Positions 38,883 through 48,087 of a stretch of 64,000 bases of DNA are shown here, in pieces (the first letter of the stretch is position 1; every line of letters starts with the position of its first letter). The stretch is from Pseudonocardia sp. CNS-004 (GTDB lineage Bacteria; Actinomycetota; Actinomycetes; Mycobacteriales; Pseudonocardiaceae): the NCBI GenBank assembly GCA_001942185.1, contig MKJV01000055.1:62001-126000 (forward strand). The letters are read 5' to 3'. Under the pieces are notes generated by a model that worked only from the letters and a program-made list of their open reading frames with translations, was not told where the DNA came from and did no database searches. A program made the translations under genes and the position numbers.

Positions 38883-39929
38883 ATGCGTTCCTCCTCCGGC
38901 CCACGGCGGCGCCGCCACGCCCTGCTCGCCGCCACCGTCGCGACCGTGCTGCTCGTGCTGGCCGGCTGCGGCGATGCAGGCCGTCGCGACACCGCACCCG
39001 CGGACGCCGCCGCCGCGTCGGCCGGGCCCCGGCTGGCGATCGTCTACTACCCGCAGTTCCGGGACGGGTCCTGGGGCGAGGCGGCGCTCACCGGCGCTCA
39101 GAAGCTCGAGGACGCCGGTGTGATCGCCGACTTCGCGGTGCAGGAGAACGTCAACCCCGGGGCCGACGCCGTGCGCGCCCTGCGCAGCTTCGCCGAGCAG
39201 GGGTACAACCCGATCGTCGCGCACTCGTTCAACTACGGCGACGACGTGAAGCAGGTCGCGGCGGAGTTCCCGAACACGATCTTCGCCTACGCAGGTGGGT
39301 TCGGCGACGTCGCGGCGAACGTCGCGGACTACTCGCAGCCGTTCTGGGAGGCCACCTACCTGGAGGGCATCCTCGGCGCCGGGGTGACGCAGGGCGGGAG
39401 CGTGGCCGGGGCGGGCGGGTTCGACATCCCGGTGTGCCGGGCGATGTACAACGCCTACCTGGACGGCGCGAAGCTCGTGCGGCCCGACACCACGGGCTCG
39501 TTCGTCGCGATCGGCGACTGGTCCGACGTGCAGCGGGCGAAGGAGGCCGCGCTGGGACAGGCCGACCAGGGCGCCACGATGTTCGTCGGCTGCGGGCAGG
39601 GCCCGACGTTCGGCCAGATCGAGGCCGCCACCGAGCGCGGCGCCGTGGCCAACGGCTACACCGGTGACATGTCCGGCCTGTCGGGACAGGTGCTGGCGTC
39701 GTTCACCTGGAACCTCGACAAGGTGTTCGCGCCGATGGTGGCCGACGTCGTCGCGGGCAAGGTCAACCCCACCCGCTACTACGAGGTCGGGATGACCGAC
39801 GACGCGATGGACGTCGTGATCAACCCGGCGTGGCGGGACCGGATCCCGGCCGACGTGATGGCGACCTACGAGCAGAAGCTCGCCGACATCCGCGGCGGGG
39901 CGCTCACGGTCCCGATGAACACGCAGTGA
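38883..39929 (+). CDS. BMP-family (PnrA-like) substrate-binding lipoprotein
   Basis: This 348-residue ABC binding protein has an N-terminal lipoprotein signal ending in lipobox LVLAGC (Cys near residue 29). The BMP/PnrA fold shows LAIVYYPQFRDGSWGEAALTG and VQENVNPGADAVRALRSFAEQGYNPIVAHSF, then TSRE-less FAYAGGFGDVAANVADY. BMP proteins bind purine nucleosides or related bases. The stop overlaps the ATPase GTG. It is the first gene of a six-gene uptake and catabolism operon. Confidence 0.9.
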   Translation: MRSSSGPRRRRHALLAATVATVLLVLAGCGDAGRRDTAPADAAAASAGPRLAIVYYPQFRDGSWGEAALTGAQKLEDAGVIADFAVQENVNPGADAVRALRSFAEQGYNPIVAHSFNYGDDVKQVAAEFPNTIFAYAGGFGDVAANVADYSQPFWEATYLEGILGAGVTQGGSVAGAGGFDIPVCRAMYNAYLDGAKLVRPDTTGSFVAIGDWSDVQRAKEAALGQADQGATMFVGCGQGPTFGQIEAATERGAVANGYTGDMSGLSGQVLASFTWNLDKVFAPMVADVVAGKVNPTRYYEVGMTDDAMDVVINPAWRDRIPADVMATYEQKLADIRGGALTVPMNTQ

Positions 39930-41476
39930 CCCAGGCGGCTTCGCTGCGCGGCATCCGGCGCAGCTTCGGCGCCGGACCCGCCGCTCTCGACCACGTCGAC
40001 CTCGAGCTGCGGGAGGGCGAGGTGCACGCCCTGCTCGGCGAGAACGGGGCGGGCAAGACCACGCTGATGCGGATCTTGGCGGGCCTCGACCGGCCCGACG
40101 AGGGCACGGTCGAGGTCGCGGGGCAGCCCGCCGGCGAGTTCAGCCCCCGCGCGCTGCGCGAGCGCGGGGTCGCGATGGTCCAGCAGCACTTCACGCTGGT
40201 CCCGACGCTGACCGCGGGGGAGAACCTCGCCCTCGCCCGCCCGTCCGGACGCCTGCGGCCGGGGTCCCGGCAGGCGCGGCGTCGGGTGGAGGAGCTGGCG
40301 GAGCGCTACGGCCTCCCGGTGCGCGCGGACGTGCCCGTCGACCGGCTCTCGGTCGGGGAGGAGCAGCGCCTCGAAATCCTGCGCGCGCTCGACGCCGACG
40401 CCCGCCTCCTGATCCTCGACGAGCCCACCGCCGTGCTCGTGGACGCCGAGGCGGAGACGCTGCTGCGCGTGTGCCGTTCCCTCGCCGACGACGGCCGGGC
40501 GATCGTGATCATCACGCACCGCCTGTCCGAGGTGTTTGCCGGCTGCGACCGGGTCACGGTGCTGCGACGCGGCGCGGTGGTGTGCGCGGGCGACCCGGTG
40601 TCGGGGCACGACCGCGCGAGCCTCGCGACGCTCATGGTCGGCGAGAATTCGCCGCACCGGAACGCAGGACCCGTCCCCCACAGCGCGAGTCCGACATCGC
40701 GACACGGCGAGTCGGACGTTTCGGCACGGCGACTCGGGCATCTCCGCCCCGAGCCCGCCGACGCGGTGAGCCTGAGGCTGGACGGAGCGGGCCGCGGGCG
40801 GCTGCAGCCGCTCGATCTGGAGGTCCGCGCGGGCGAGGTGCTCGGCGTAGCGGGCGTGGACGGCAACGGGCAGTTCGAGCTGGAGGAGCTGCTCGCCGGG
40901 ATCGCCGCACCGGACCGGGGCAGCGTCACCGTCGACGGGACGCCGGTGCCGGTGGGTGCGCCGCGGGAGCGCGTCGCCGAGGGCATCGCCTACGTCCCGG
41001 CCGACCGGTACCGGCGGGCACTCGCCGGGCCGCTCACGCTCGCCGACAACCTCGAACTGGGCCGTGGCGACCGGCACCGCCCGCCTGCCGCCCGCCGCCG
41101 GGCTCGCGTCGAGCCCGTCCTCGCGGAGTGGGACGTGCGGGGCAGCGGGCCGTCCGCCCTCGCCTCGAGCCTGTCGGGCGGGAACGCCCAGAAACTGGTG
41201 CTGGCCCGCGAGCTCGCGGCAGGCCCGCGCCTCGTGGTCGCCGCCCAGCCGACCCGTGGGCTCGACCCCGAGGCCGCTCGGATGGTCAGCGAGCGGATCC
41301 TCGCGGCAGCCGCCGACGGTGCGGCCGTGGTCTGGTTCGGTGCCGAGCTCGACGAGCTGTTCGCCGTGGCCGACCGGCTGATCGTGCTGGTCGGAGGGCG
41401 GGCGACCGACCCGTTCACCCCGCCGTACGACCGGGGCGCCGTCGGCCTCGCGATGGCGGGAGGGCTGCCGGCGTGA
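39926..41476 (+). CDS. BMP-type ABC transporter ATPase with two nucleotide-binding domains
   Basis: This 516-residue tandem ATPase is of the sugar/nucleoside (RbsA-like) type. The first domain has Walker A GENGAGKTTLMRILAG, signature LSVGEEQRLEI and Walker B LLILDEPTAVLVD. The second has the degenerate loop GVDGNGQFELEELL, LSGGNAQKLVLARELAAG and LVVAAQPTRGLDPE. This asymmetry is normal for the family. Between the domains is an unusual 35-residue linker encoded by a repeat-like DNA stretch (40686-40739). It starts at GTG 39926, overlapping the BMP stop. Confidence 0.92.
   Translation: MTQAASLRGIRRSFGAGPAALDHVDLELREGEVHALLGENGAGKTTLMRILAGLDRPDEGTVEVAGQPAGEFSPRALRERGVAMVQQHFTLVPTLTAGENLALARPSGRLRPGSRQARRRVEELAERYGLPVRADVPVDRLSVGEEQRLEILRALDADARLLILDEPTAVLVDAEAETLLRVCRSLADDGRAIVIITHRLSEVFAGCDRVTVLRRGAVVCAGDPVSGHDRASLATLMVGENSPHRNAGPVPHSASPTSRHGESDVSARRLGHLRPEPADAVSLRLDGAGRGRLQPLDLEVRAGEVLGVAGVDGNGQFELEELLAGIAAPDRGSVTVDGTPVPVGAPRERVAEGIAYVPADRYRRALAGPLTLADNLELGRGDRHRPPAARRRARVEPVLAEWDVRGSGPSALASSLSGGNAQKLVLARELAAGPRLVVAAQPTRGLDPEAARMVSERILAAAADGAAVVWFGAELDELFAVADRLIVLVGGRATDPFTPPYDRGAVGLAMAGGLPA
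40686..40739. repeat. repeat-like insert inside the ATPase linker
   Basis: CACGGCGAGTCGGAC (40703-40717) and CACGGCGACTCGGGC (40725-40739) repeat with period 22. GTCCGAC (40689-40695) pairs with GTCGGAC (40711-40717). The stretch encodes a low-complexity Ser/Arg/His linker between the two ATPase domains and looks like intergenic repeat DNA captured in frame. Confidence 0.55.
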
Positions 41477-42555
41477 CCGTGACCCGCGACCCGGCGACCG
41501 CCCCTGCGCCCGACGGTGTGCTCGGGCGCGTCCTGCGCGGGCCGGACACCAGGATCGGCCTCGTCGCCGTCCCGGTCGGAGCGGTGCTCGCCGCGCTGGT
41601 CGTCGGCGGCGTGCTGATGGCCGTCGAAGGTGTGGCACCGCTCTCGGCGTACGGGGAGGTGGCGCTCGGCGTCGTCGGGCGCACGCGCGGGCTGATCGAC
41701 ACCGCGGTCATGGCGACCCCGCTGGTCCTGCTCGGGCTGGGCATCGCCGTCGCCTACCGAGCGCGGGTGTTCACGATCGGGGCCGAGGGGCAGTACATCG
41801 CCGGTGCGCTCGCGGGCACGGCGTGGGTCACGGTCGGTCCGCCCTTGCCGGGGGTCCTCCTGCTGTTCAGCGGGCTCGTCGTCGCCGTGGCGACCGGCGC
41901 GGCGTGGGCCGGGATCACCGCGTGGATGCTGGCCCGGTTCGGCGCGAGCGTGGTGATCACGAGCCTGCTGCTCAACTACGTCGCCGCTGCCGGGCTCGCC
42001 TGGGCGGTGCGGGTCGGGATCCGCGACCCCGGCTCGTTCACCCCGCAGAGCGGGCCCATCGGGGACGCAGCACTGCCCGACATCCCGGGTACCACCATCC
42101 ACCTGGGCTTCGTCCTCGCCCTGCTCGCGGTGCCCGCGCTCGCGGCAGTGCTGACGCGCAGCCGATTCGGCTTCCGGGTCGAGGTGCTCGGCGCCAACCC
42201 GGAGGTGCTGGCCGTCAACGAGGCCCGTCCGGAGCGCGTGCGGTTCGCGGTGCTCGCGCTGGCCGGGGCGTTCGCGGGACTGGCCGGGTTCGTCGAGGTC
42301 GCAGGCGTGACCGAGCGGATGACGCCGGCCTTCGCCACCGGCTACGGCTTCACCGCGATCATCGTGGCGCTGCTCGGGCGGCTGCGCCCGCTCGGCGTGC
42401 TCGTGGCGGCGCTGCTGCTGGCCGGGCTGACGGTCGGCTTCGACGAGGCCGAGCGGGTGTTCGTCATCCCGTCGACGACCGTCGGGGTGATCCAGGCGCT
42501 GATCGTCGTCTTCTTCGTGGCCGGTGAGGCCCTCAGCAGGCGGGGGAGGCGCTGA
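41473..42555 (+). CDS. ABC transporter permease, BMP/nucleoside type, first subunit
   Basis: This 360-residue membrane protein is of the branched-chain/sugar permease superfamily. Typical segments are ATPLVLLGLGIAVAYRARVFTIGAEGQYIAGAL, then GASVVITSLLLNYVA and the cytoplasmic coupling region GFRVEVLGANPEVLAVNEARPERVRF. GTG 41473 overlaps the ATPase stop. The stop overlaps the next ATG. It partners with the following permease. Confidence 0.92.
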   Translation: MTVTRDPATAPAPDGVLGRVLRGPDTRIGLVAVPVGAVLAALVVGGVLMAVEGVAPLSAYGEVALGVVGRTRGLIDTAVMATPLVLLGLGIAVAYRARVFTIGAEGQYIAGALAGTAWVTVGPPLPGVLLLFSGLVVAVATGAAWAGITAWMLARFGASVVITSLLLNYVAAAGLAWAVRVGIRDPGSFTPQSGPIGDAALPDIPGTTIHLGFVLALLAVPALAAVLTRSRFGFRVEVLGANPEVLAVNEARPERVRFAVLALAGAFAGLAGFVEVAGVTERMTPAFATGYGFTAIIVALLGRLRPLGVLVAALLLAGLTVGFDEAERVFVIPSTTVGVIQALIVVFFVAGEALSRRGRR

Positions 42556-43426
42556 TGGACACCCTGCTCACGTTCGCGACGCTCGCGGCGGCCATCCGGC
42601 TCGCGATCCCCGTGGCCGTCGCGCCCTGGGGGAGCTGATCACCGAGCGGGCCGGCGTGCTCAACCTCGGCCTGGAGGGCACCATGCTGTTCGGTGCGCTC
42701 GCCGGGTACCTCGCCACCCTCGCGAGCGGCACCCCGTGGCTCGGGCTCGGCGGCGGGCTGGTGGCCGGTGCGGCGTGCGGCGCCGTCCTGGCGCTGCTGA
42801 TGGTGGTGGTCCGGGCCGACCAGATCGTCACCGGGCTGGCGTTCACGCTGTTCGCGGGCTCCGCGACGACCTACCTGTTCGAGCAGTCGTACGCGATCGG
42901 CCAGGCGCCACCGCGGATCCCGAGCCTGTCGATGGCGCCGCTCGTCGTGATCGTGCTGGTCGTGCTGGCCGCGGTGTGGTTCCTGCTCACCCGCACCACG
43001 GCCGGGCTCGTGCTCAGCGCCGCGGGTGAGGCGCCGGAGGCCGTGGACGCGCTCGGGTACCGCATCCCGCGGGTGCGCAGCCTCGCCACCGTCGCCGGGA
43101 GCGCGCTCGCGGGGCTGGCCGGGGCGATGCTCGTCTGCGGCCCGCTCGGTCTCTTCGTCCAGAACGTCACCGCCGGGCGCGGGTGGGTGGCGCTCGCGCT
43201 GGTCGTCTTCGCCCGCTGGCGCCCGGGCCGCGCGGTGGCCGGCGCGCTGCTCTTCGGGCTCTGCGACGCCGCCCAGCTGCGGCTGCAGGGCACCGCCACC
43301 GAGATCCCCTACGAGGTGTTCCTCGCGCTGCCGTACGTGGTGACGCTGCTCGCCCTGATGGTGCGGGCCCGGCGCAGCGGCACACCCGCGGCGCTCGCGG
43401 TGCCGTTCGTGCGGGGAGGGACGTGA
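42555..43426 (+). CDS. ABC transporter permease, BMP/nucleoside type, second subunit, one frame change
   Basis: This protein is about 290 residues. ATG 42555 reads MDTLLTFATLAAAIRLAIPVAV; one missing G near 42628 then hides the join to AALGELITERAGVLNLGLEGTML, which is the strongly conserved second-helix motif of this permease type. The rest is intact (DALGYRIPRVRSLATVAGSALAGLAGA). It overlaps both neighbours by one base or more. It completes the importer. Confidence 0.9.
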
Positions 43427-44736
43427 TGGTCGACGTCAGGATCGGACCCGTGCTCGTCGTGCCGGTGACGGCCGAGCCGTTCACCGGCTACGTCGAGGTC
43501 ATCGGCGGGGAGATCACCCACCTCGGTCCGGCGCCCACCTCCTGGCCGGCCGCGGAGACCGTCGCGGCGCCGGGCCGGATCGTCATCCCCGCGTTCGTCA
43601 ACACGCACTGCCACACCAGCCAGCAGCTCGGCCGCGGGCTCGGCGACGACGTCGGCCTGATCACCTGGCTGCACGAGCGGATCTGGCCCTACGAGCTGGC
43701 CCTCGACGAGTCCGACTCCGAGCTCTCGGCGCTGGTCTGCGCGATCGAACAGGTCCGCAACGGCTGCACGTTGCTCGCCGATCCCGGCGGCAGGCACGTC
43801 GACGGGATGGCCCGCGGGATCGACGCCGTCGGGATCAGGGCGCTGCTCGGGCGCAGCGCGATGGATTCCGGTGACGGTCGCCCGCTCGGTGACCGCGAGA
43901 CGACGGATGAGGTGCTCGCCGCTCAGGACGAGCTCGTCGAGCGCTGGCACGGCAACGGGCTGCTCCGCTTCTCCTACACCCTGCGCACGATCTTCAACTG
44001 CTCCGACGAGCTGATCACCGCAACCCTGGCGCGGGCCCGGAAGCTCGGCACCGTCGTACAGATGCACGTGGCGGAGGTGTCGGAGGAGAACGAGCACTCC
44101 GTCGCCACCCGGGGCACCACGACCGTCAGGCACCTGGAGCGGCTCGGCGCGCTCGGCCCCGACCTGCTCGCGGTGCACGCCACCTGGGTGGACGACGAGG
44201 AGATCGCGCTGCTCGCCGAGCGCCGCTGCCCGGTCTCGCACAACGCGGCGTCCAACCTCAAGATCCTCGGTACGCCGCGGATCGCCGACATGCTCGACGC
44301 CGGCGTGCACGTCGCCCTGGGTACGGACGGGGCGCCGTCCAACAACCGCATGAGCATGATCGACGAGATGTGGCTCGCCGCGATCGTCCAGAAGGGCGTG
44401 CGGCGCGATCCCACCGTGCTCCCGGCGGCACGCGTGCTGCGGATGGCCACCGCCGACGGGGCCGCGGCACTCGGCATGGGCGATCTCGTCGGCTCGCTGG
44501 AGGTCGGGAAGCGGGCCGACCTCGTGGTGCTCGACCCGTACACCGCGAACTTCGCCACCGCCGCCGACCCGGTGTCCGCGCTGGTGACCGCGTGCAAGTC
44601 CGAGAACGTCGAGTCCGTGCTCTGCGACGGCGAGTGGGTGCTGCGGGACCGGCGCCTCACGCGCGTCGACGAGGCCGCGGTGCTCGCCGAGGCCGCCGAA
44701 CGGGCGGCCGCGGTACGGCGCCGGCTGAACATCTGA
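43426..44736 (+). CDS. metal-dependent amidohydrolase/deaminase (AtzA/TrzN-like)
   Basis: This 436-residue amidohydrolase has metal ligands NTHCHTSQQLGRGLGDDV (HxH), VQMHVAEVSEEN (His), LLAVHATWVDDEE (His) and LGTDGAPSNN (Asp). Family members deaminate or dechlorinate nucleobases and triazines, including guanine, 8-oxoguanine, cytosine and melamine. Because it sits in an operon with a purine-type importer, a purine or modified purine is the best guess. ATG 43426 overlaps the permease stop. An oxygenase gene follows after 14 bases. Confidence 0.88.
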   Translation: MVDVRIGPVLVVPVTAEPFTGYVEVIGGEITHLGPAPTSWPAAETVAAPGRIVIPAFVNTHCHTSQQLGRGLGDDVGLITWLHERIWPYELALDESDSELSALVCAIEQVRNGCTLLADPGGRHVDGMARGIDAVGIRALLGRSAMDSGDGRPLGDRETTDEVLAAQDELVERWHGNGLLRFSYTLRTIFNCSDELITATLARARKLGTVVQMHVAEVSEENEHSVATRGTTTVRHLERLGALGPDLLAVHATWVDDEEIALLAERRCPVSHNAASNLKILGTPRIADMLDAGVHVALGTDGAPSNNRMSMIDEMWLAAIVQKGVRRDPTVLPAARVLRMATADGAAALGMGDLVGSLEVGKRADLVVLDPYTANFATAADPVSALVTACKSENVESVLCDGEWVLRDRRLTRVDEAAVLAEAAERAAAVRRRLNI

Positions 44737-44750
44737 CTCAGGAGGAACCC

Positions 44751-45742
44751 GTGACCGAGACCCTGCCCACCGTCGACGTCAGCTCGTTCGCCACCGGCGC
44801 CCCGCCGAGCCCCGAGCAGGACGCCACGGCCGCGGAGATCGACCGGATCTGCCGCGAGATCGGCTTCTTCCTCATCGCGGGCCACGGCGTCGACCCGGCG
44901 GTCAAGGACGCGATGTTCTCCGCGATGCACCGCTTCTTCGCTCTGCCCGTGGAGGAGAAGCTGGAGATCGCGATCGGGAAGTCGGCCAACCACCGCGGGT
45001 ACGTCGGGATCGCGGCCGAGAAGAGCGACGAGGAGGGCGCGGCCGACCTCAAGGAGTCGCTCGACACCGGCGGCGAACACGGGCCCGATCACCCCGAGGT
45101 GCAGGCGGGCATCCCGACGTTCGGGCCCAACCAGTGGCCATCCGACCCGGCGTTCCGGCAGGCCTGGGAGGCCTACCGCGCCCAGGGGATCGAGGCGGCG
45201 CAGCGGGTGCAGCGGGCGATGGCCCGGGCGCTGGGCCGGCACGACGACTTCCTGCTCGACCGGCCAGGTGGCGAGGTCATGTACCACCTGCGCCACCTGC
45301 ACTACCCGCCGCAGGAGACCGTGACCCCCGGCCCCGACCAGCTCGGCTGCGGCGCCACACCGACTACGGCACCGTCACCCTCCTCGCCGACGACGGTGTG
45401 GGTGGCCTCCAGGTCATGACGCGCGACGGCACGTGGATCGAGGTCGGCATCCCCGACGACCTGCTCGTCGTCAACATCGGCGACCTGATGGCGATCTGGA
45501 CGAACGACCGCTGGGTCTCCAACCCCCACCGCGTCGTGAACCCGCCGAACACCGACCGCTACTCGATGCCGCTCTTCGTCACCCCGCCGTTCCACGCGGA
45601 GATCAGCTGCCTCCCGGCCTGCCTCGCGCCGGGGGAGGAGCCGAGGTACCAGTCGCAGGAGGCCGGGCCATACCTGATGAGCAGGCTGAACGCCACCCAC
45701 ACCTACCGCAACCCGCTCCTGGCGGCCGTCGAGCCCGCCTGA
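44751..45742 (+). CDS. isopenicillin-N-synthase-like 2-oxoglutarate/Fe(II) oxygenase, one frame change
   Basis: This non-heme iron oxygenase is about 330 residues. The N-terminal DIOX_N part (LPTVDVSSFATG, EIGFFLIAGHGVD, ADLKESLDTGGEHG) is followed by the jelly-roll core with the iron triad HTDYGTVTLL (HxD) and SNPHRVVNPP (His), and the 2-oxoglutarate arginine motif RYSMPLF (RxS). The frame breaks near 45353 inside GCGAHTDYG and is cured by one C. GTG 44751 has a strong AGGAGG site. It is the last gene of the BMP transporter operon and presumably hydroxylates the imported compound or its deaminated product. Confidence 0.9.
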
Positions 45743-46506
45743 CCGAGCACGCTCCGCAGCACCGCGGGGGTGTGGCCGGTGTGCTCGCGCACGGTGCGGG
45801 TGAGGTGGGCCTGGTCGGCGAAGCCGAGGTCGGCCGCCAGCAGGGCGAGGTTGTGCTCGCCCCGTTCCAGGCGTTCCATCGCCCGCCCGACGCGGACCCG
45901 GTTGCGGTAGCGCGTGACCGAGACGCCCGTCTCGCGGGAGAACGCCCTGCTCAGCCGGTAGGGCGAGACCGCGAGGAGATCGGCGAGGGGGAACAGGCCA
46001 CGGGCGGCGGGAGCCTCGGCGTGGATGGCCTCCCGGGCCGCGGCGACGACCGCCCGTGCGCCCGCTGATCCGGCGGGGAGCAGACCGACCGTGGCGGAGA
46101 GCAGGGCGAGCAGCTGCTCGACGAGCGCGTAGTCCGGATCGCTCCGCGCGGCGAGCAACCTCCGGTGGGCGAGGTCGGCGCGCGCGTCGACGTAGAAGTC
46201 GGAGCGGGCGGCGGCACGGCACAGCGCCGCCCACCGGCCCGGCGCGAAGGAGATCGACGTGCAGACGTCGCCGCCTGCGGGGTGGGCGAAGCGCTCCTCC
46301 ACCCCGGGCCGTGCGACGTACCCGAGCGTCGGGTCGAGATCGGTGGCGCCCTGCGCGCTCGCGCGGCGGAACCGGCCCGACCGGACGAGCACCAGGCGGT
46401 GCTCCCCAGGCACCTCGGAAGTGGACCAGCGGCGATCGTGCTCCCGGCACACCACGGTGCTCACGGCGACATCGGGCCGGGTGGCGACTTCGGCGATCGA
46501 CAGCAT
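45703..46506 (-). CDS. AraC-family transcriptional regulator
   Basis: This 267-residue regulator has an N-terminal cupin-like sensor (VPGEHRLVLVRSGRFRRASAQGATDLDPTLGYVARPGVEERFAHP) and a C-terminal AraC HTH pair (LADLLAVSPYRLSRAFSRETGVSVTRYRNRVRVGRAMERL, then AADLGFADQAHLTRTVREHTG). ATG 46506 is chosen. The 3' end overlaps the convergent oxygenase gene by 40 bases. It is divergent from the SRPBCC gene (82 bases), its likely target. Confidence 0.88.
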   Translation of the reverse strand: MLSIAEVATRPDVAVSTVVCREHDRRWSTSEVPGEHRLVLVRSGRFRRASAQGATDLDPTLGYVARPGVEERFAHPAGGDVCTSISFAPGRWAALCRAAARSDFYVDARADLAHRRLLAARSDPDYALVEQLLALLSATVGLLPAGSAGARAVVAAAREAIHAEAPAARGLFPLADLLAVSPYRLSRAFSRETGVSVTRYRNRVRVGRAMERLERGEHNLALLAADLGFADQAHLTRTVREHTGHTPAVLRSVLGQAGSTAARSGLR

Positions 46507-46588
46507 CTCACGGACGGTACGTGCGGGGTCCGACAACTCCCGCAAGGATGTTCAATACGTCGGCGCGGAGCGGAGCCAGGCTGGTGGC

Positions 46589-47095
46589 ATGGCACATCTG
46601 CGTACCGAGTTCTCCATCGCCGCACCGCCCGCGGACGTCTGGGACGTGATCCGCGACTTCGCCTCCGGGCCGCTGCGCATGGCCCCCGGGTTCGTCGTCG
46701 GGTGCGAGGTCGACGGGGAGATCCGGGTCGTCACGTTCGCCGACGGGACGGTCGTCCACGAACGGTTCCTCTCTCTCGACGACGACGAGCGGCGGGTCGG
46801 CTACGCCGTGGTCGGAGGCGACGTCCGGCCAGAGCACGACAGCGCGGAGATGCGGGTCGTGCCGGAAGAGGGCGGCTGCCGGTTCGTGTGGACCCGCGAG
46901 CTCCGACCCGACGACCTCGGCCCCGCCTTCCAGGCGAGCATGGACCGCGGGGCCGAGGTCATCAAGCGCACGCTGGAAGGTCGCTCGGGCGACGACGGTT
47001 CCGGGCCGGCGGGTCATCTCTGCGCGCTCTCCTACTTCTTGTGGGCGCGCAGGAAGGCGTCGACGACCGCCGGCCGGGGTCAGGCGGCGACGTAG
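46589..47095 (+). CDS. SRPBCC-family (START-like) protein
   Basis: This 168-residue protein shows the polyketide-cyclase/START-like fold: MAHLRTEFSIAAPPADVWDVIRDFASGPLRMAPGFVVGCEVDGEIRVVTFADG, split over strands, and a C-terminal long helix (FQASMDRGAEVIKRTLEG). It probably binds a hydrophobic ligand; the reaction is unknown. The last 15 bases overlap the convergent DUF559 gene, so the true end may be slightly earlier if a base is missing. Confidence 0.8.
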   Translation: MAHLRTEFSIAAPPADVWDVIRDFASGPLRMAPGFVVGCEVDGEIRVVTFADGTVVHERFLSLDDDERRVGYAVVGGDVRPEHDSAEMRVVPEEGGCRFVWTRELRPDDLGPAFQASMDRGAEVIKRTLEGRSGDDGSGPAGHLCALSYFLWARRKASTTAGRGQAAT

Positions 47096-47959
47096 CCGCG
47101 GCGGCGGAGCTCGTAGGCGACGGTGCCGGCGATCCGGGCGGGGTGGCAGTATACCGTCCAGGCGTCGAACCGCAGGATCGTCCAGCCGAGCCGGACGAGG
47201 GCGGCCTCGCGGAGGAGATCCCGGTGTGCCCGCTCCTGCCCGCGGTGGTCCCGGCCGTCGTACTCGATCGCGAGCCTCACCGAGGGGTAGGCCAGGTCGA
47301 ACCTGCGGGTTCGGCCACCCGCCTCGACCTCGAACTGGACTCGCGGCGCTGGCACGCCGTGCTCGTGCAGTGCCATCCGGATCCGGGTCTCCATCGGCGA
47401 CTCGGCCCTGGCGTCGGCGAGGCGGAGAACGGGGACGATGTGCTGGGCGCCCCGAGCGCCGGAGTGGCGCCTGCGCAACCGCAGAACGTCCTCCAGCGCG
47501 ATCGTGCAGGCGTGAGCGAGTGCGTCGACTGCGACCACCTTCTCCCGCAGCGCGGGCACCCACCGGGCGAGGTCGAACGCTGTGCGGACAGCGGTGGTGA
47601 TCTCGTACGGGCCCACCGCGGTGGTTTCGCCGGGATCGATGAGGTCGCGGTGCACCCGCAACCCGGGGCACCGGTACGACTGCGGCCCGGGCCCAGCAAC
47701 AGGACCTCCGCCGGAGCATCGGGCGGGCCGCACGAGGCGCCGAGGACCTCGGCCGCCGAGTACCCGGCGAGCACGCCGGGGCCCGCGACCAGCACGGCCG
47801 CGCCGCGGAGCGCACCGCGAGGTCCGGTTCGAGGTCGGCGGGCGCGTACACGTCGGGGAAGAGGCGCTGGAACCGTGGCCCGCGCAGCTGCCCCCACGTC
47901 ACGAGCCCGGCGGCGATGGCGGCGGAGCCGCGGAACGGGTGGGTGAGATCGATCGACAT
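47080..47959 (-). CDS. DUF559-domain (Vsr-like endonuclease fold) protein, two frame changes
   Basis: This protein is about 293 residues. ATG 47959 opens SIDLTHPFRGSAAIAAGLVTWGQLRGPRF, an AbiEi-like winged-helix start, then VLAGYSAAEVLGASCG. Frame changes near 47805 and 47692, each cured by one base, lead into the C-terminal DUF559/PD-(D/E)XK region SPMETRIRMALHEHG, RFDLAYPSVRLAIEYDG and LGWTILRFDA. This solitary architecture is very common in actinobacteria and of unknown role. A 68-bp palindrome lies 35 bases upstream of its start. Confidence 0.82.
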
Positions 47960-47993
47960 GCCCGGCACAGACGGTGGTGGCCCGCTTCCGGTT

Positions 47994-48061
47994 CCATGAT
48001 CCGCGGTAGCGGTTGTCCATCGTTGTCGCCGCGACCATGGACAACCGCTACTCGAGATCTT
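47994..48061. repeat. 68-bp palindromic element, copy 1 (family C)
   Basis: GTAGCGGTTGTCCAT (48006-48020) and ATGGACAACCGCTAC (48037-48051) are perfect complements around a 16-base loop. GATC occurs at both outer edges. The sequence aligns base for base with 49315-49382, exactly 1320 bases away. Confidence 0.9.
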
Positions 48062-48087
48062 GAACCCGGTGACGGGCCACGGCGCGG

